Both the position numbers and the translations under genes were made by a program. 64,000 bases of DNA from Bradyrhizobium jicamae (lineage in GTDB: Bacteria; Pseudomonadota; Alphaproteobacteria; Rhizobiales; Xanthobacteraceae). The notes under the pieces are model-generated. The model had not been told where the DNA came from. It saw only the letters and a list, made by a program, of their open reading frames with translations, and searched no databases. The stretch lies in NCBI RefSeq assembly GCF_018130695.1, contig NZ_JAFCJX010000032.1, positions 35,836-99,835 of the forward strand. Reading direction: 5' to 3'. Shown here in pieces: positions 55,410-64,000 of this stretch. Within the stretch, counting starts at the first letter, position 1, and every line of letters starts with the position of its first letter.

Positions 55410-56302
55410 CAGCCGCGCTGCCTCGGATCGAGGATGTCACGCAAGGCGTCGCCGAACAGATTGGTGCCGAATACGGCGAGGCTGATCGCAATGCCCGGGA
55501 AGATCACGAGCCACGGCGCGGTGCGGACATATTCGGCCGCCGACTCCGACAGCATGCGTCCCCAGGACGGATAGGGCTCGGGAATGCCGAGGCCGAGGAA
55601 CGACAGTGATGCCTCGGTCAGGATGGTCGAACCGAGCTGGGCGGTGGCGAGCACGATCAGCGGTGCGATCGTGTTCGGCAGCACGTGGCGCAGTGCGATC
55701 CGGGTCTCGCTCATGCCGATCGATTTGGCGGCTTCAACGAACGGCTGCTCGCGCAGCGCCAGCGTGTTGGCGCGGATCACGCGCGCCACCGTCGGGATCA
55801 GCGGAATCGCGATTGCGATGATCACGTTCGGCAGCGACGGGCCGAGCGCGGCGGTCATCACCAGCGCAAGCACCAGGAGCGGCAGCGATTGCAGGATGTC
55901 GGTGATCCTCTGGAACACGAGGTCGACCCAGCCGGAGAGGTAACCGGAGGTCAGGCCAACGATGACGCCGAGCGTAGCACCGAGCGTGGTCGAGCCGATG
56001 CCGACCGCGAGCGAGATCCGCGCGCCGTGGATGATGCGGCTCCAGACGTCGCGACCGAAGGAATCGGTGCCGAACCAGTGCAGCGCCGAGGGCGGCGCCA
56101 GCCGATGCGCGGAATCGACGCTGAGCGGATCGTAGCGGCTGATCAGGTCGGCCGACAGCGCAGTCCAGACGAACAGCAGCATGATGACGAGGCCGACCGT
56201 GCCGAGCATGTAGCGCTGCGCCAGGAAGGCCAGCCGGCGCCAGCCGCCGGTGGCGTTGGCGCCGGCCTTGCGAAGTTCGCTGTCGAAATTGATCGTCGCC
56301 AT
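55409..56302 (-). CDS. Oligopeptide-type ABC transporter permease (DppC-like)
   Basis: A 297-residue integral membrane protein. N-terminal OppC-type segment, then LAPPSALHWFGTDSFGRDVW and ISLAVGIGSTTLGATLGVIV, and the EAA loop EAAKSIGMSETRIALRHVLP. About six membrane helices. It forms the channel with the DppB-like protein. Confidence 0.92.
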   Translation of the reverse strand: MATINFDSELRKAGANATGGWRRLAFLAQRYMLGTVGLVIMLLFVWTALSADLISRYDPLSVDSAHRLAPPSALHWFGTDSFGRDVWSRIIHGARISLAVGIGSTTLGATLGVIVGLTSGYLSGWVDLVFQRITDILQSLPLLVLALVMTAALGPSLPNVIIAIAIPLIPTVARVIRANTLALREQPFVEAAKSIGMSETRIALRHVLPNTIAPLIVLATAQLGSTILTEASLSFLGLGIPEPYPSWGRMLSESAAEYVRTAPWLVIFPGIAISLAVFGTNLFGDALRDILDPRQRG

Positions 56303-56306
56303 CGGC

Positions 56307-57254
56307 TCAGTCTCCGAACCGAATGCGCGGATCGATCGCGGCGTAGAGCATGTCGACCGTGAAATTTACCACCACAACAACGACGGCGATGAACATCACG
56401 AGGTTCTGCACGATCGGATAGTCGCGCCAGCGCAGCGCCTCGACCAGGAAGCGGGCGATGCCGGGGATGTTGAACACGGTCTCGGTGACGATGAGGCCGC
56501 CGATCAGGAACGCCGCCTCGATGCCGATCACGGTGATCACGGGCAGCACCGCGTTCTTCAAGGCGTGGTGATAGTTCACCGACGCCTCGGAGGCGCCCTT
56601 GGCGCGCGCGGTGCGGATGTAGTCCTGCCGCAATATCTCCAGCATCGAGGAGCGGGTGATGCGCATGGTCAGCGCCGCGCTGCGGAAGCCGACCGCCATC
56701 GCCGGCACGGCATAGATCGACAGCGCCTCGAGCCAGGTCCGCGGGTTCGGATTGTAGATCGGCATGGTGCCGAACATCGACACCGATGCCATCAGGATCA
56801 AAAGCCCGAGCCAGAATGACGGCAGCGACAAGCCGCTGAGGCTGACGACGCGCAGCGCATAATCCAGCCGCGAGCCCTGATGCACGGCGCTGATCACGCC
56901 TAAGGGAATGCCGATCGAGGCGGAGAACAGCAGCGCCAGCCCTGCGAGCCGCGCCGTGATCGGAATCCGCGGCAGGATCTCCTCCAGCGCCGGCTTCTCC
57001 GAGACGTAGGAATAGCCGAGATCGCCGCGCAGCAGGCCGCCGATCCAGTGCAGATACTGGAGCACGATCGGCTGGCTCAGCCCGAGCTCCTTCTCCAGAT
57101 TGGCCTTGTCGGCGGGATCGACGAAGCCGGCCGCATCAAAGAGGATGTCGACGATGTTGCCGGGCACGACGCGCAGCAGCACGAAGATGATGACCGAGAT
57201 CCCGAACAGGGTCACCAGCATCAGGAACAGCCGCCGCACGATATAGGCAAACAC
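56307..57254 (-). CDS. Oligopeptide-type ABC transporter permease (DppB-like)
   Basis: A 315-residue membrane protein starting MFAYIVRRLFLMLVTLFGIS, as in DppB/OppB. The EAA loop is RTARAKGASEASVNYHHALK before NAVLPVITVIGIEAAFLIGG. About six helices. It ends five bases before the DppC-like start. The binding-protein gene is upstream with a 95-base gap containing a repeat. Confidence 0.92.
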   Translation of the reverse strand: MFAYIVRRLFLMLVTLFGISVIIFVLLRVVPGNIVDILFDAAGFVDPADKANLEKELGLSQPIVLQYLHWIGGLLRGDLGYSYVSEKPALEEILPRIPITARLAGLALLFSASIGIPLGVISAVHQGSRLDYALRVVSLSGLSLPSFWLGLLILMASVSMFGTMPIYNPNPRTWLEALSIYAVPAMAVGFRSAALTMRITRSSMLEILRQDYIRTARAKGASEASVNYHHALKNAVLPVITVIGIEAAFLIGGLIVTETVFNIPGIARFLVEALRWRDYPIVQNLVMFIAVVVVVVNFTVDMLYAAIDPRIRFGD

Positions 57255-57300
57255 CCTGGCTCTCTCCCTGATGCGGCGTCGGCTGGTTTACTAATCTATT

Positions 57301-57352
57301 TTTTGACGCGTTTCTTCACGCGAACCGGTGTCCACTTCGCTCGAAAACGCTA
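57301..57352. repeat. acgcgaaccggtg module
   Basis: gacgcgtttcttcacgcgaaccggtgtccacttcgctcgaaaacgc matches the module at 14025-14073. It lies between the binding-protein gene and the dppB-like gene, overlapping the binding-protein stop region, so it could change read-through between them. Confidence 0.75.
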
Positions 57353-58945
57353 TTTATCCAGCCAGACGTCTTCGTAACGATAGCCGTTATAGGAGCTGTT
57401 GGACATCACCGTGATGTTCTTGACATAGGGTTGCCAGCAGGTGCCGGTGCGGCCGTGGAAGATGATGGGACGCGCGACGTCCTCCTGCAGCTTCTTGTCG
57501 ATCTCCCAGACCAGCTTCTTGCGCTTGTTGAGATCGGTTTCCTCGGATTGCTGATCGAACAGCTTCTCGATGTCCTTGTTGCAATAGTTGGTGTAGTTGC
57601 GCTCCGAGCCGCAGGCATAGTTCTCGTAGAAGGACTGGTCGGGATCGTCGACCGCATTGCCGGTCAGATTGAGCCCGAGCGTATAGTCCTTGCGGGCGAC
57701 CTTCGGAAACCACTGCGCGGTGTCGACGACGTCGAGCTCGGCGTCGATATAGATGCTCTTGAGCTGGTCGATCAGGATGATGGCGGGATCGCGGTAGACG
57801 GCGATGTTGCGGGTGGAGACCTTGATCGCGAGATGCTTGTCGGGGCCAAAGCCCGCCTTCTGCATCAGCTTGCGCGCCTCCTCGCGGTTGGCGTTCACGT
57901 CGGGGCCGTAGCCGGGAATGGATTCCAGCATCTCCTTGGGCATCGCCCACTGTCCCGCCGGCGCCGGCTCCATCGTGCCGCCGATATCGCCCTGGCCCTC
58001 GAACATGATCTGGATGAACGCCTTGCGGTCGAGCGCCAGCGCCAGCGCGCGGCGGACGTCGAGATTGTCGAACGGCGCTGCCGACGAGTTGACGATGATG
58101 TTGGTGGAGACGTTGTTCGGCTCCACCACGCAGATCGCCTTGGGATCCTGCGATTTGACGTCCTTGAGCAGCGGGATCGACACTTCGGTCGGGAAGGTCA
58201 TGTCGAACTTGCCGGAGACGAAGCCGAGGATCGCGGTCGAGCGGTTCGGGATGATGGTGAACTCGATGCCGTCGAGATAGGGCAGGCCCTTCTTGAAGTA
58301 ATCCGGGTTCTTGACGAGCTTGATCGACTCGTTGGCCTTGAACTCGACGAATTTGAACGGCCCTGTGCCGACCGGCTTGGTGCGCATCTCCGCCGGCGAG
58401 ACGTGGCAGGGATAGACCGGCGTGTAGCCCGACGCGAGCAGCGACAGCAGCGCGGGCTGCGGGCGCTTCAGGTTGAACGAGGCCTCATAGTCGCCGTTGA
58501 CGGTGACGTCGTTGACCTGGTCGTACCAGCTCTTGCGCGGGTTCTGCCGGAATTTCTGCTGCGACTTGCCCATCAGCATGTCGAAGGTGCATTTGACGTC
58601 GGCCGACGTGAACGGCTTGCCGTCGTGCCACTTCACGTCCTTGCGCAGCTTGAAGGTCAGCGTCTTGTTGTCGGCGCTCCAGGCCCAGCTTTCGGCAAGC
58701 TCAGGCCGGATCGTGTCGGTGCTGTTTTGCGCGATGTGCTGATCGAAGATCACGAGGTTGCTGAAGATCGGCATGAACGGCACGTTCAGCGAGTAGGTCG
58801 CGCCTTCGTGGATCGAGGCGCTGCCGGGGCTGTCGCGGTGGTAGATCCGGAAGATGCCGCCGGACTTCCCTTCACCCGCCGCCGACGCATCGCCGATTGC
58901 CAGCACAGACAACAGCACGACGGCCAGCGCTTGCACGCTCCGCAT
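57350..58945 (-). CDS. Oligopeptide-type ABC transporter substrate-binding protein
   Basis: A 531-residue secreted protein (SBP_bac_5 family). The ATG at 58945 has ggaggggacc upstream and gives a signal peptide (MRSVQALAVVLLSVLAIGDA). Family signatures: LAESWAWSADNKTLTFKLRK, DVKWHDGKPFTSADVKCTFD, GTGPFKFVEF. First gene of the five-gene operon with the DppBCDF-like proteins. The ligand could be a peptide or another compound; the family also carries opines and glutathione. Confidence 0.92.
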   Translation of the reverse strand: MRSVQALAVVLLSVLAIGDASAAGEGKSGGIFRIYHRDSPGSASIHEGATYSLNVPFMPIFSNLVIFDQHIAQNSTDTIRPELAESWAWSADNKTLTFKLRKDVKWHDGKPFTSADVKCTFDMLMGKSQQKFRQNPRKSWYDQVNDVTVNGDYEASFNLKRPQPALLSLLASGYTPVYPCHVSPAEMRTKPVGTGPFKFVEFKANESIKLVKNPDYFKKGLPYLDGIEFTIIPNRSTAILGFVSGKFDMTFPTEVSIPLLKDVKSQDPKAICVVEPNNVSTNIIVNSSAAPFDNLDVRRALALALDRKAFIQIMFEGQGDIGGTMEPAPAGQWAMPKEMLESIPGYGPDVNANREEARKLMQKAGFGPDKHLAIKVSTRNIAVYRDPAIILIDQLKSIYIDAELDVVDTAQWFPKVARKDYTLGLNLTGNAVDDPDQSFYENYACGSERNYTNYCNKDIEKLFDQQSEETDLNKRKKLVWEIDKKLQEDVARPIIFHGRTGTCWQPYVKNITVMSNSSYNGYRYEDVWLDK

Positions 58946-59144
58946 GGTCCCCTCCACGATGTTCGGTCTCGATGGCCGATTGGCATCGACGATACCACGG
59001 GGAGAGGTGCGGGCAACCCGCGCGGCCCGCGCGGGGATTGGCAATAAGGATGACTTGCGCCGCAAGACTTTCCACATCGTGGGAATATGCGCGGAACTCG
59101 CGATGGCTGGAACGACTGATGGCACTGCGACAGAATGACCTCGT

Positions 59145-60032
59145 TTACTCCGCCGCCTGCGACGAGGGCGGTGCCACGGTCCCGACGCCATCGGCCTCCG
59201 TTGCCGAGATCGTGGTGCGGATCATCAGGCGGCCCTCATGCGCGGGCCAGGGGCGGCCGCGATGCATGGTGGCGCGGTTGTCCCACATCACGACGTCGCC
59301 CTGCTTCCATTGATGCAGATAGCTGACGCCGGGCGCGGTCGCCGCGGCAGTCAGCTCCTCGATCAGTGCCGTGCCATCGGCGGCATCCATGCCCTCGACG
59401 CCATAGGCGTGGGAGGCCAGATAGATCGCGCCGCGGCCATTGACGGGATTGCGCCACACCATGCGCCAGCACACCGGCGGCAGCGCGTCGACTTCCGCCG
59501 ATGTCGCCAGGCCCGCGGCAACCTTGCTGCGCGAATGCGCGTAGGAGTGCCAGGCAAAGGAATTTTCCAGCCGCTGCTGCTGCGCCTTGTCGAGCCGCTC
59601 GAACGCCAGCCGCATCGAGACGAACTCGGTCTCGCCGCCATGCTCGGGAATGATCCGCGCCGACAGGATCGAGGTCAGCGCCGGCACGCGCTTGAAGGAC
59701 GAATCGGTGTGCCAGAGCTGGTTGGCCTTGGCGCGCATCGATTGCCGGTGATCGGCTGCCACCACCTTGCCGTCGGGGCCGAAGGTCGAGAGGATCACGA
59801 AATGCGAGCCGGTGCCCATCGAGCCGACTTTTGTGACTTCCGGTGGACCAAAGCGACGTGAGAATGCGAGCTGGATGTCGTCGGTGACATCCTGGCCGCG
59901 AAACACGAGCACCGAGTGTTCCTCGAACGCCGCCCGCACCGCCGTATAGGCCGCGTCGTCATTGGCGACGTCGCTCAGCGTCACGCCGCGCAACTCCGCG
60001 CCGAAACCCAGACCCAGCGGGATCACGTCCAT
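59145..60032 (-). CDS. TfdA/TauD-family Fe(II)/alpha-ketoglutarate dioxygenase
   Basis: A 295-residue enzyme. Facial triad His108 and Asp110 (NQLWHTDSSF) and His257 (ATMHRGRPWP); Arg268 in GRLMIRTT is the expected 2-oxoglutarate carboxylate ligand. Several stretches follow TfdA (2,4-D dioxygenase) more than TauD: SVLVFRGQ, NQLWH-x-DSSF, GGETEF, and QWKQGDVVMWDNR. The enzyme would hydroxylate a small ether- or acid-type substrate. It is near a CoA ligase and alcohol dehydrogenase. The substrate is not known. Confidence 0.87.
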   Translation of the reverse strand: MDVIPLGLGFGAELRGVTLSDVANDDAAYTAVRAAFEEHSVLVFRGQDVTDDIQLAFSRRFGPPEVTKVGSMGTGSHFVILSTFGPDGKVVAADHRQSMRAKANQLWHTDSSFKRVPALTSILSARIIPEHGGETEFVSMRLAFERLDKAQQQRLENSFAWHSYAHSRSKVAAGLATSAEVDALPPVCWRMVWRNPVNGRGAIYLASHAYGVEGMDAADGTALIEELTAAATAPGVSYLHQWKQGDVVMWDNRATMHRGRPWPAHEGRLMIRTTISATEADGVGTVAPPSSQAAE

Positions 60033-60065
60033 CTGATATCCTCCCTGATTTTCTTCTTGTTGCTG

Positions 60066-60764
60066 CTAACCCATCGCGATCAGATTCTGTCGCTGCTTGT
60101 GGCTGGCCGCTTCGATGCGATGCGTGACCAGCGCGAATACGGCCCAGCTGGCGTGGAACGCCACGCCGGCGAGCACGACCATCGTGCCGGGAATCGGGCC
60201 GATCGCGGCGCGCTCCCACACCTCCGACAGCTGGATGAGCGGCAGCGGATGGATCGCGAGCTTGCCGTAATAGGCGATGGCCTGGATCGCGAAGATCCAG
60301 CCATAGGTGCGCCGCAGCCTCCGCCCGATCGCGCGCGCATAGCTGATGTGGTAGCGCGGGTGGCGGTAGTCATCGGCCAGCAGTTCGGTCCAGCCCGAAT
60401 CCAGCGCGAGATCTTCGCCCCGGATCATGGGCGCGTAGAAATCGGTCTCGAGCAGGCGGGCCCGGGCGCGCCAGACATTGAAGTAGCGGTAGCGGCGGGC
60501 CTCGAACAGCAGGAACACGGTCACCAGCAGGCCGACCAGCACCATCGGCAGGGGCGAGGCGACCGCGCTGCTGTAGGTCGCCGAGAGCGCGATGCCCGTG
60601 GTGACGACCGCCCAGTTGGTGGAGCTGTCGAGGCGCGTGCGCCAGACAGTGCTGCGGTACACCTCGCCGCGGTAGAGATGGGCGATCGCGCCGATCTCTG
60701 CAGCGGTGAATTCGAGCCTTCGGGCCGCCTGCGGCGTCGGCTCGCGCGGTTGGGATGATGGCAT
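60066..60764 (-). CDS. DUF2270 family membrane protein
   Basis: A 232-residue protein with ATG at 60764 (gggaggcatgtc upstream). Pattern IAHLYRGEVYRSTVWRTRLD then NWAVVTTGIAL is the DUF2270 hallmark. Two hydrophobic segments (about 65-105 of the mature frame) and a hydrophobic stretch near the C-terminus (GTMVVLAGVAFHASWAVFAL) indicate an inner-membrane protein. Function unknown in the family. Confidence 0.82.
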   Translation of the reverse strand: MPSSQPREPTPQAARRLEFTAAEIGAIAHLYRGEVYRSTVWRTRLDSSTNWAVVTTGIALSATYSSAVASPLPMVLVGLLVTVFLLFEARRYRYFNVWRARARLLETDFYAPMIRGEDLALDSGWTELLADDYRHPRYHISYARAIGRRLRRTYGWIFAIQAIAYYGKLAIHPLPLIQLSEVWERAAIGPIPGTMVVLAGVAFHASWAVFALVTHRIEAASHKQRQNLIAMG

Positions 60765-60847
60765 GACATGCCTCCCGGCGAAGTTGGCTGACAATTCGCT
60801 ACTATAGGCACGCCCACCCGCACGAGGCGAGTCCAGCACAAGTTGCA

Positions 60848-62398
60848 TCACACGATCCGCGAGGTCTTGTTGCCCCAGTAGCGGTCGCGCAGCAGGCGCT
60901 TGTAGAGCTTTCCGGTCGGCAGCCGTGGCAGCTCGGCCTCGAAGTCGACCGAGCGCGGCACCTTCTGGCGCGACAGCGATGTCGCGCAGAACGCCATCAG
61001 CTCCTCGGCCAGCTCAGGCCCCGGTGCGATGCCGTCGACCGGTTGCACCACCGCCTTCACCTCCTCGCCGAGGTCGACATTGGGCACGCCGAACACCGCG
61101 GCGTCGGCGACCTTGGGATGGGTGATCAGCAAATTCTCGCATTCCTGCGGATAGATGTTCACGCCGCCCGAGATGATCATGAAGGTGGCGCGGTCGGTGA
61201 GATAGAGGAAGTTGTCGTCGTCGACATAGCCGACGTCGCCGACCGTGCTCATGCTGCCGTCGGCCGAGCGCGCCTCCCTGGTCTTGGCGGGATCGTTGAA
61301 ATATTCAAACGGCGAACCGGTCTTGAACCACACAGTGCCGGGCGTGCCCTTCGGCGCCGGCTGCATGTTCTCGTCGAGGATATGCAGATCGCCGAGCAGC
61401 ACCTTGCCGACGGTGCCGCGATGCGCCAGCCATTCCTGGCTGTCGCAAGCGGTGAAGCCGAGGCCTTCGGTGGCGCCGTAATATTCGTGGATGATCGGGC
61501 CCCACCATTTGATCATGTCGTCCTTCACCAGCGCCGGGCAGGGCGCCGCGGCATGGATCGCGATCTCCAGCGACGACAGATCGTAGCGGTTGCGGACTGC
61601 TTCGGGCAGCTTCAGCATCCGCGAGAACATCGTTGGCACCAGCTGGGTATGCGTGACGCCCCACCTCTCGACCAGCTCGAGATAACGCTCGGGATCAAAG
61701 CTCTCCATGATGATGGCGGTGCCGCCCATCCGGATGGTGAGATTGACCGCGGCTTGCGGCGCCGAATGATAGAGCGGGGCCGGCGAGAGATAGACCATGC
61801 CCTCGCGGTATTTCCAGATTCCGATCAGGAAATCGAACAGCGGCAGGTTCTGCACCGGCGGCTGCTCCGGCAGCGGGCGCAGGATGCCTTTGGGACGGCC
61901 GGTGGTGCCGGACGAATACAGCATCGCGGTCCCCAGTGCTTCGTCCGCGATCGGCGTCGACGGTAACCCTGAAGTCGCATCCTGCAGGCTGACGATGCGC
62001 TCGCTTTCGGTCGCGCCGTCGACGACGACGCAGAGCGCGACGTTGGGGCATTCCTTCAGCGCCTCGCGCGCGATGTCGAGCTTCGCCTTCGAGGTGATCA
62101 GGATGCGCGACTGGCTATTGGTCAGGAGATAGGCGAGCTCGCCCGGAGTGAGGAAGGAGTTGATGCAGGTGAAATAGAGGCCCGAGCGCTCGCCGGCGCC
62201 GCAGGCCTCGAGGTAGCGGTTGTTGTTCTCCATGAAGATCGAATAGTGATCGAGCCGCTGCAGGCCGCGCTTGCGGAACAGATGCGCCAGGCGGTTGCTG
62301 CGCGCGTCGAGCTCGCGATAGGTGACGATCTCGCCGGTCGACGCCATGATGAAGGCGGGTTGCAGCGGACGCAGGTAAGCATGCTTGCCGGGATACAT
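60848..62398 (-). CDS. AMP-dependent acyl-CoA synthetase
   Basis: A 516-residue ligase with AMLYSSGTTGRPKGILRPLP, EYYGATEGLGFT, STVGDVGYVDDDNFLYLTDR, MIISGGVNIYPQE and the catalytic Lys in RLPTGKLYKRLL. Acid to acyl-CoA. It lies 17 bases downstream of the alcohol dehydrogenase gene on the same strand; the two are probably one transcript. Substrate not recognisable. Confidence 0.9.
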   Translation of the reverse strand: MYPGKHAYLRPLQPAFIMASTGEIVTYRELDARSNRLAHLFRKRGLQRLDHYSIFMENNNRYLEACGAGERSGLYFTCINSFLTPGELAYLLTNSQSRILITSKAKLDIAREALKECPNVALCVVVDGATESERIVSLQDATSGLPSTPIADEALGTAMLYSSGTTGRPKGILRPLPEQPPVQNLPLFDFLIGIWKYREGMVYLSPAPLYHSAPQAAVNLTIRMGGTAIIMESFDPERYLELVERWGVTHTQLVPTMFSRMLKLPEAVRNRYDLSSLEIAIHAAAPCPALVKDDMIKWWGPIIHEYYGATEGLGFTACDSQEWLAHRGTVGKVLLGDLHILDENMQPAPKGTPGTVWFKTGSPFEYFNDPAKTREARSADGSMSTVGDVGYVDDDNFLYLTDRATFMIISGGVNIYPQECENLLITHPKVADAAVFGVPNVDLGEEVKAVVQPVDGIAPGPELAEELMAFCATSLSRQKVPRSVDFEAELPRLPTGKLYKRLLRDRYWGNKTSRIV

Positions 62399-62415
62399 CT
62401 ATTTCCACTTCCTCA

Positions 62416-63591
62416 CTATGCAGCCATATCGAGAATTTCGCGGATCTGCTCCGGCCCATCGATCTTGCGCGGATTGCGCGGCACCCAGGGCGTACGCATC
62501 GACTGCGCGGCGATGCGGTCGAAATGCTCCGCTCCCACCTGCACCGCCCTGAGGCTGCGCGGCATGCCGAGATCACGAATGAATTGATCGAGCACATCAC
62601 CGGCATCCTGGCCGGAATGACCCATCGCGGCTGCGACCAGCGCCTGCCGGTCGGCATTGTCGCGTTTGTTCCAGCGCATCACCGCGGGCAGCATCACGCA
62701 GGACGTGTAGCCGTGCGGCACGCCGAACTCGGCGCCGAGCACATAACCGATGCCGTGGCTCGCGCCCATCGGCACGCCCGAGGCCAATGGTCCGGTCGAG
62801 AGCCAGGTGCCGATCTGGCAATCCATCCGCGCGGAAATATCCTTCGGGTCAGCCTTCACCCGCGGCAGGCCCTGCGCCAGCATTTCCAGCCCCTTCAGCG
62901 CCTGTGCATCGCCGTAGGGATGCGCCTCGCGCGAGCAGATGCCTTCGACGCAATGGTCGACGGCGCGGATGCCGGTGGAGAGGAACAGCCATTCCGGCGT
63001 GTGGACGGATAGCTCGGGGTCGAGGATGGTGGCGCGCGGCATCACCAGCGGATGGCGCAGCATCTCCTTCTGCTTCTTTGCTTCATTGGTGACCCCGGCG
63101 ATCGAGGAAAACTCGCCGCCGGCGATCGTGGTCGGCACGCTGATCTGGCGCACGGTCGGCGGCTTCATCTCGGGCGAGACGCCGCCATGGGTGCGGATCC
63201 GCTCGATGCCGTCGGTCGTGGTGACGTCGTTGGCGAGGCAAAGCTGCACCGCCTTGGCGCCGTCGGTGATCGAGCCGCCACCGATGGTGACGATCAGGTC
63301 GGCCCTGGCGTTGCGCGCCTGTGCGGTCGCGGCGATCACGGCGGCGCGTGGGGTATGGGCGGGCATCTGGTCGAACGTGCCGACGCAGCGGGCGCCAAGC
63401 GCGCGGCGCACCTTCTCGATCTCGTCAGTGCTGCGGTTCAGAGTTCCCGACACCATCAGGAACGCACGCTGGGCGCCAAGGCGGTCCAGTTGCTCGACCA
63501 CCGCTTCCGTTGCAGGCCGCCCGAACACGACTTCGTCCATGGCGCCAAATACGACACGGCCCTTGTGCACGCTTTTGTCCTCCCGGGACAT
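62416..63591 (-). CDS. Iron-containing alcohol dehydrogenase family protein
   Basis: A 391-residue protein from an ATG at 63591; the frame is open to 63663. Nucleotide-binding GGGSITDGAKAVQL and the metal-binding region with HCVEG and ASHGIGYVLGAEFGVPHGYT fit the group III Fe-alcohol dehydrogenase family, which includes maleylacetate reductases. Which of these activities applies cannot be decided. Upstream neighbours on the strand: none; it probably leads the ligase transcript. Confidence 0.87.
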   Translation of the reverse strand: MSREDKSVHKGRVVFGAMDEVVFGRPATEAVVEQLDRLGAQRAFLMVSGTLNRSTDEIEKVRRALGARCVGTFDQMPAHTPRAAVIAATAQARNARADLIVTIGGGSITDGAKAVQLCLANDVTTTDGIERIRTHGGVSPEMKPPTVRQISVPTTIAGGEFSSIAGVTNEAKKQKEMLRHPLVMPRATILDPELSVHTPEWLFLSTGIRAVDHCVEGICSREAHPYGDAQALKGLEMLAQGLPRVKADPKDISARMDCQIGTWLSTGPLASGVPMGASHGIGYVLGAEFGVPHGYTSCVMLPAVMRWNKRDNADRQALVAAAMGHSGQDAGDVLDQFIRDLGMPRSLRAVQVGAEHFDRIAAQSMRTPWVPRNPRKIDGPEQIREILDMAA

Positions 63592-63880
63592 CTTGCTTGG
63601 TCTCTTGAGCCGGTTGCCGGCCTTGTTGGGCGGCAGGTTAGCGGAGGAATTTCGAGGCGTCATCAGCCTTTGCCGGCCTCATAATTCAGTGTCATCACCC
63701 GCGCATGCGGGTGATCCAGTATTCCAGAGACGCTTGCGATGGAATCGATGGGTCTCGGCGTACTGGGTCGCCCGGTCCCGTCTACGCCAAGGCTTCGACG
63801 AGGCTTGCGCTCGCAGGCGCGCCGTAGCTTCAGCGGAGGCGGCGAGCCGGGCGATGACAGTGGAGTGTGAGGACATAGCT
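63592..63880. other. Gene-free stretch with a short hairpin
   Basis: No supported gene. A compact hairpin, atcacccgc-gcat-gcgggtgat (63694-63715), sits in a block (catcacccgcgcatgcgggtgatccagtattcc) of a type I have seen between genes in Bradyrhizobium. The rest looks like the same dispersed repeat material. Confidence 0.5.
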
Positions 63881-64000
63881 TCGCATTCTCGCGACATGAT
63901 TTGTCCGAGTTTTCCATGTCGTTCCGCCCTCGCTCTGTAGCGAGGGCGCAGGGAAGACCGGGTGCGCGCCGCACCCGCGGTCCCGTGCGCCATGTGCACA
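63881..64000. repeat. Long dispersed intergenic repeat, 5' part cut by the window edge
   Basis: cgcattctcgcgacatg, gagttttccat, tcgttccgccctcgc, gagggcgcaggga and the paired cgggtgcg-cgccgcacccg follow 5605-5720 in the same order, with scattered differences. The continuation lies outside the window. Confidence 0.7.

Overview
The window reads as chromosomal DNA of a Bradyrhizobium-type alphaproteobacterium. Evidence for this is the high G+C content, long antisense open frames, several dispersed palindromic repeat families that I recognise from Bradyrhizobium genomes, and gene content such as ACC deaminase with its Lrp-type regulator, otsBA, DUF3175, orphan branched-chain-amino-acid-type binding proteins and many acyl-CoA enzymes. 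The genus is an inference from style and content, not from a database match.

Layout. 1-586 is the start of an IS110-family transposase cut by the window edge. 761-5457 holds a DUF3175 protein, an MFS transporter and the trehalose pair otsB-otsA, with two tandem long hairpins in the otsB-otsA gap. 5458-6209 is repeat DNA. 6210-12600 is the accessory part: a small secreted protein, tRNA-Ser(GGA), a lower-G+C SIR2 plus P-loop NTPase protein of the STAND defence type, decayed gene remnants, a ParB-like protein, and a cluster of three tiny peptides with double-glycine leaders. Two of the three peptides were found by direct translation or start reassignment, and a matched pair of CRP/FNR-like sites lies upstream of the two transcription units. 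12611-36000 is mostly housekeeping and metabolic: a Bug-type binding protein, cytochrome c, a serine beta-lactamase-like hydrolase, acdR/acdS, a trypsin-like protease, a phosphoesterase, a Baeyer-Villiger-type monooxygenase, recQ, a DUF2235 hydrolase, a MoxR/CoxE pair, a HAD hydrolase, an ADP-forming acyl-CoA synthetase, and a sortase with its VIT/VWA target protein facing a divergent XRE regulator.

37317-53301 is a dense acyl-CoA catabolic region: two binding proteins, two AMP-dependent CoA ligases, three acyl-CoA dehydrogenases, a GST, an AraC regulator, a BKACE (DUF849) enzyme and a two-subunit biotin-dependent acyl-CoA carboxylase. 53404-58945 is a complete oligopeptide-type ABC transporter operon. 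59145-63591 carries a TfdA-like dioxygenase, a DUF2270 membrane protein, another CoA ligase and an iron-containing alcohol dehydrogenase. The window ends inside a copy of the long repeat that is also seen at 5605-6010.

The strongest candidates for something undescribed are the double-glycine peptide cluster (11094-11889), with shared leader consensus, shared translation-start region and duplicated upstream operator, and the single-gene SIR2-NTPase (7019-9418), whose usual active-site Asn is read as Asp.
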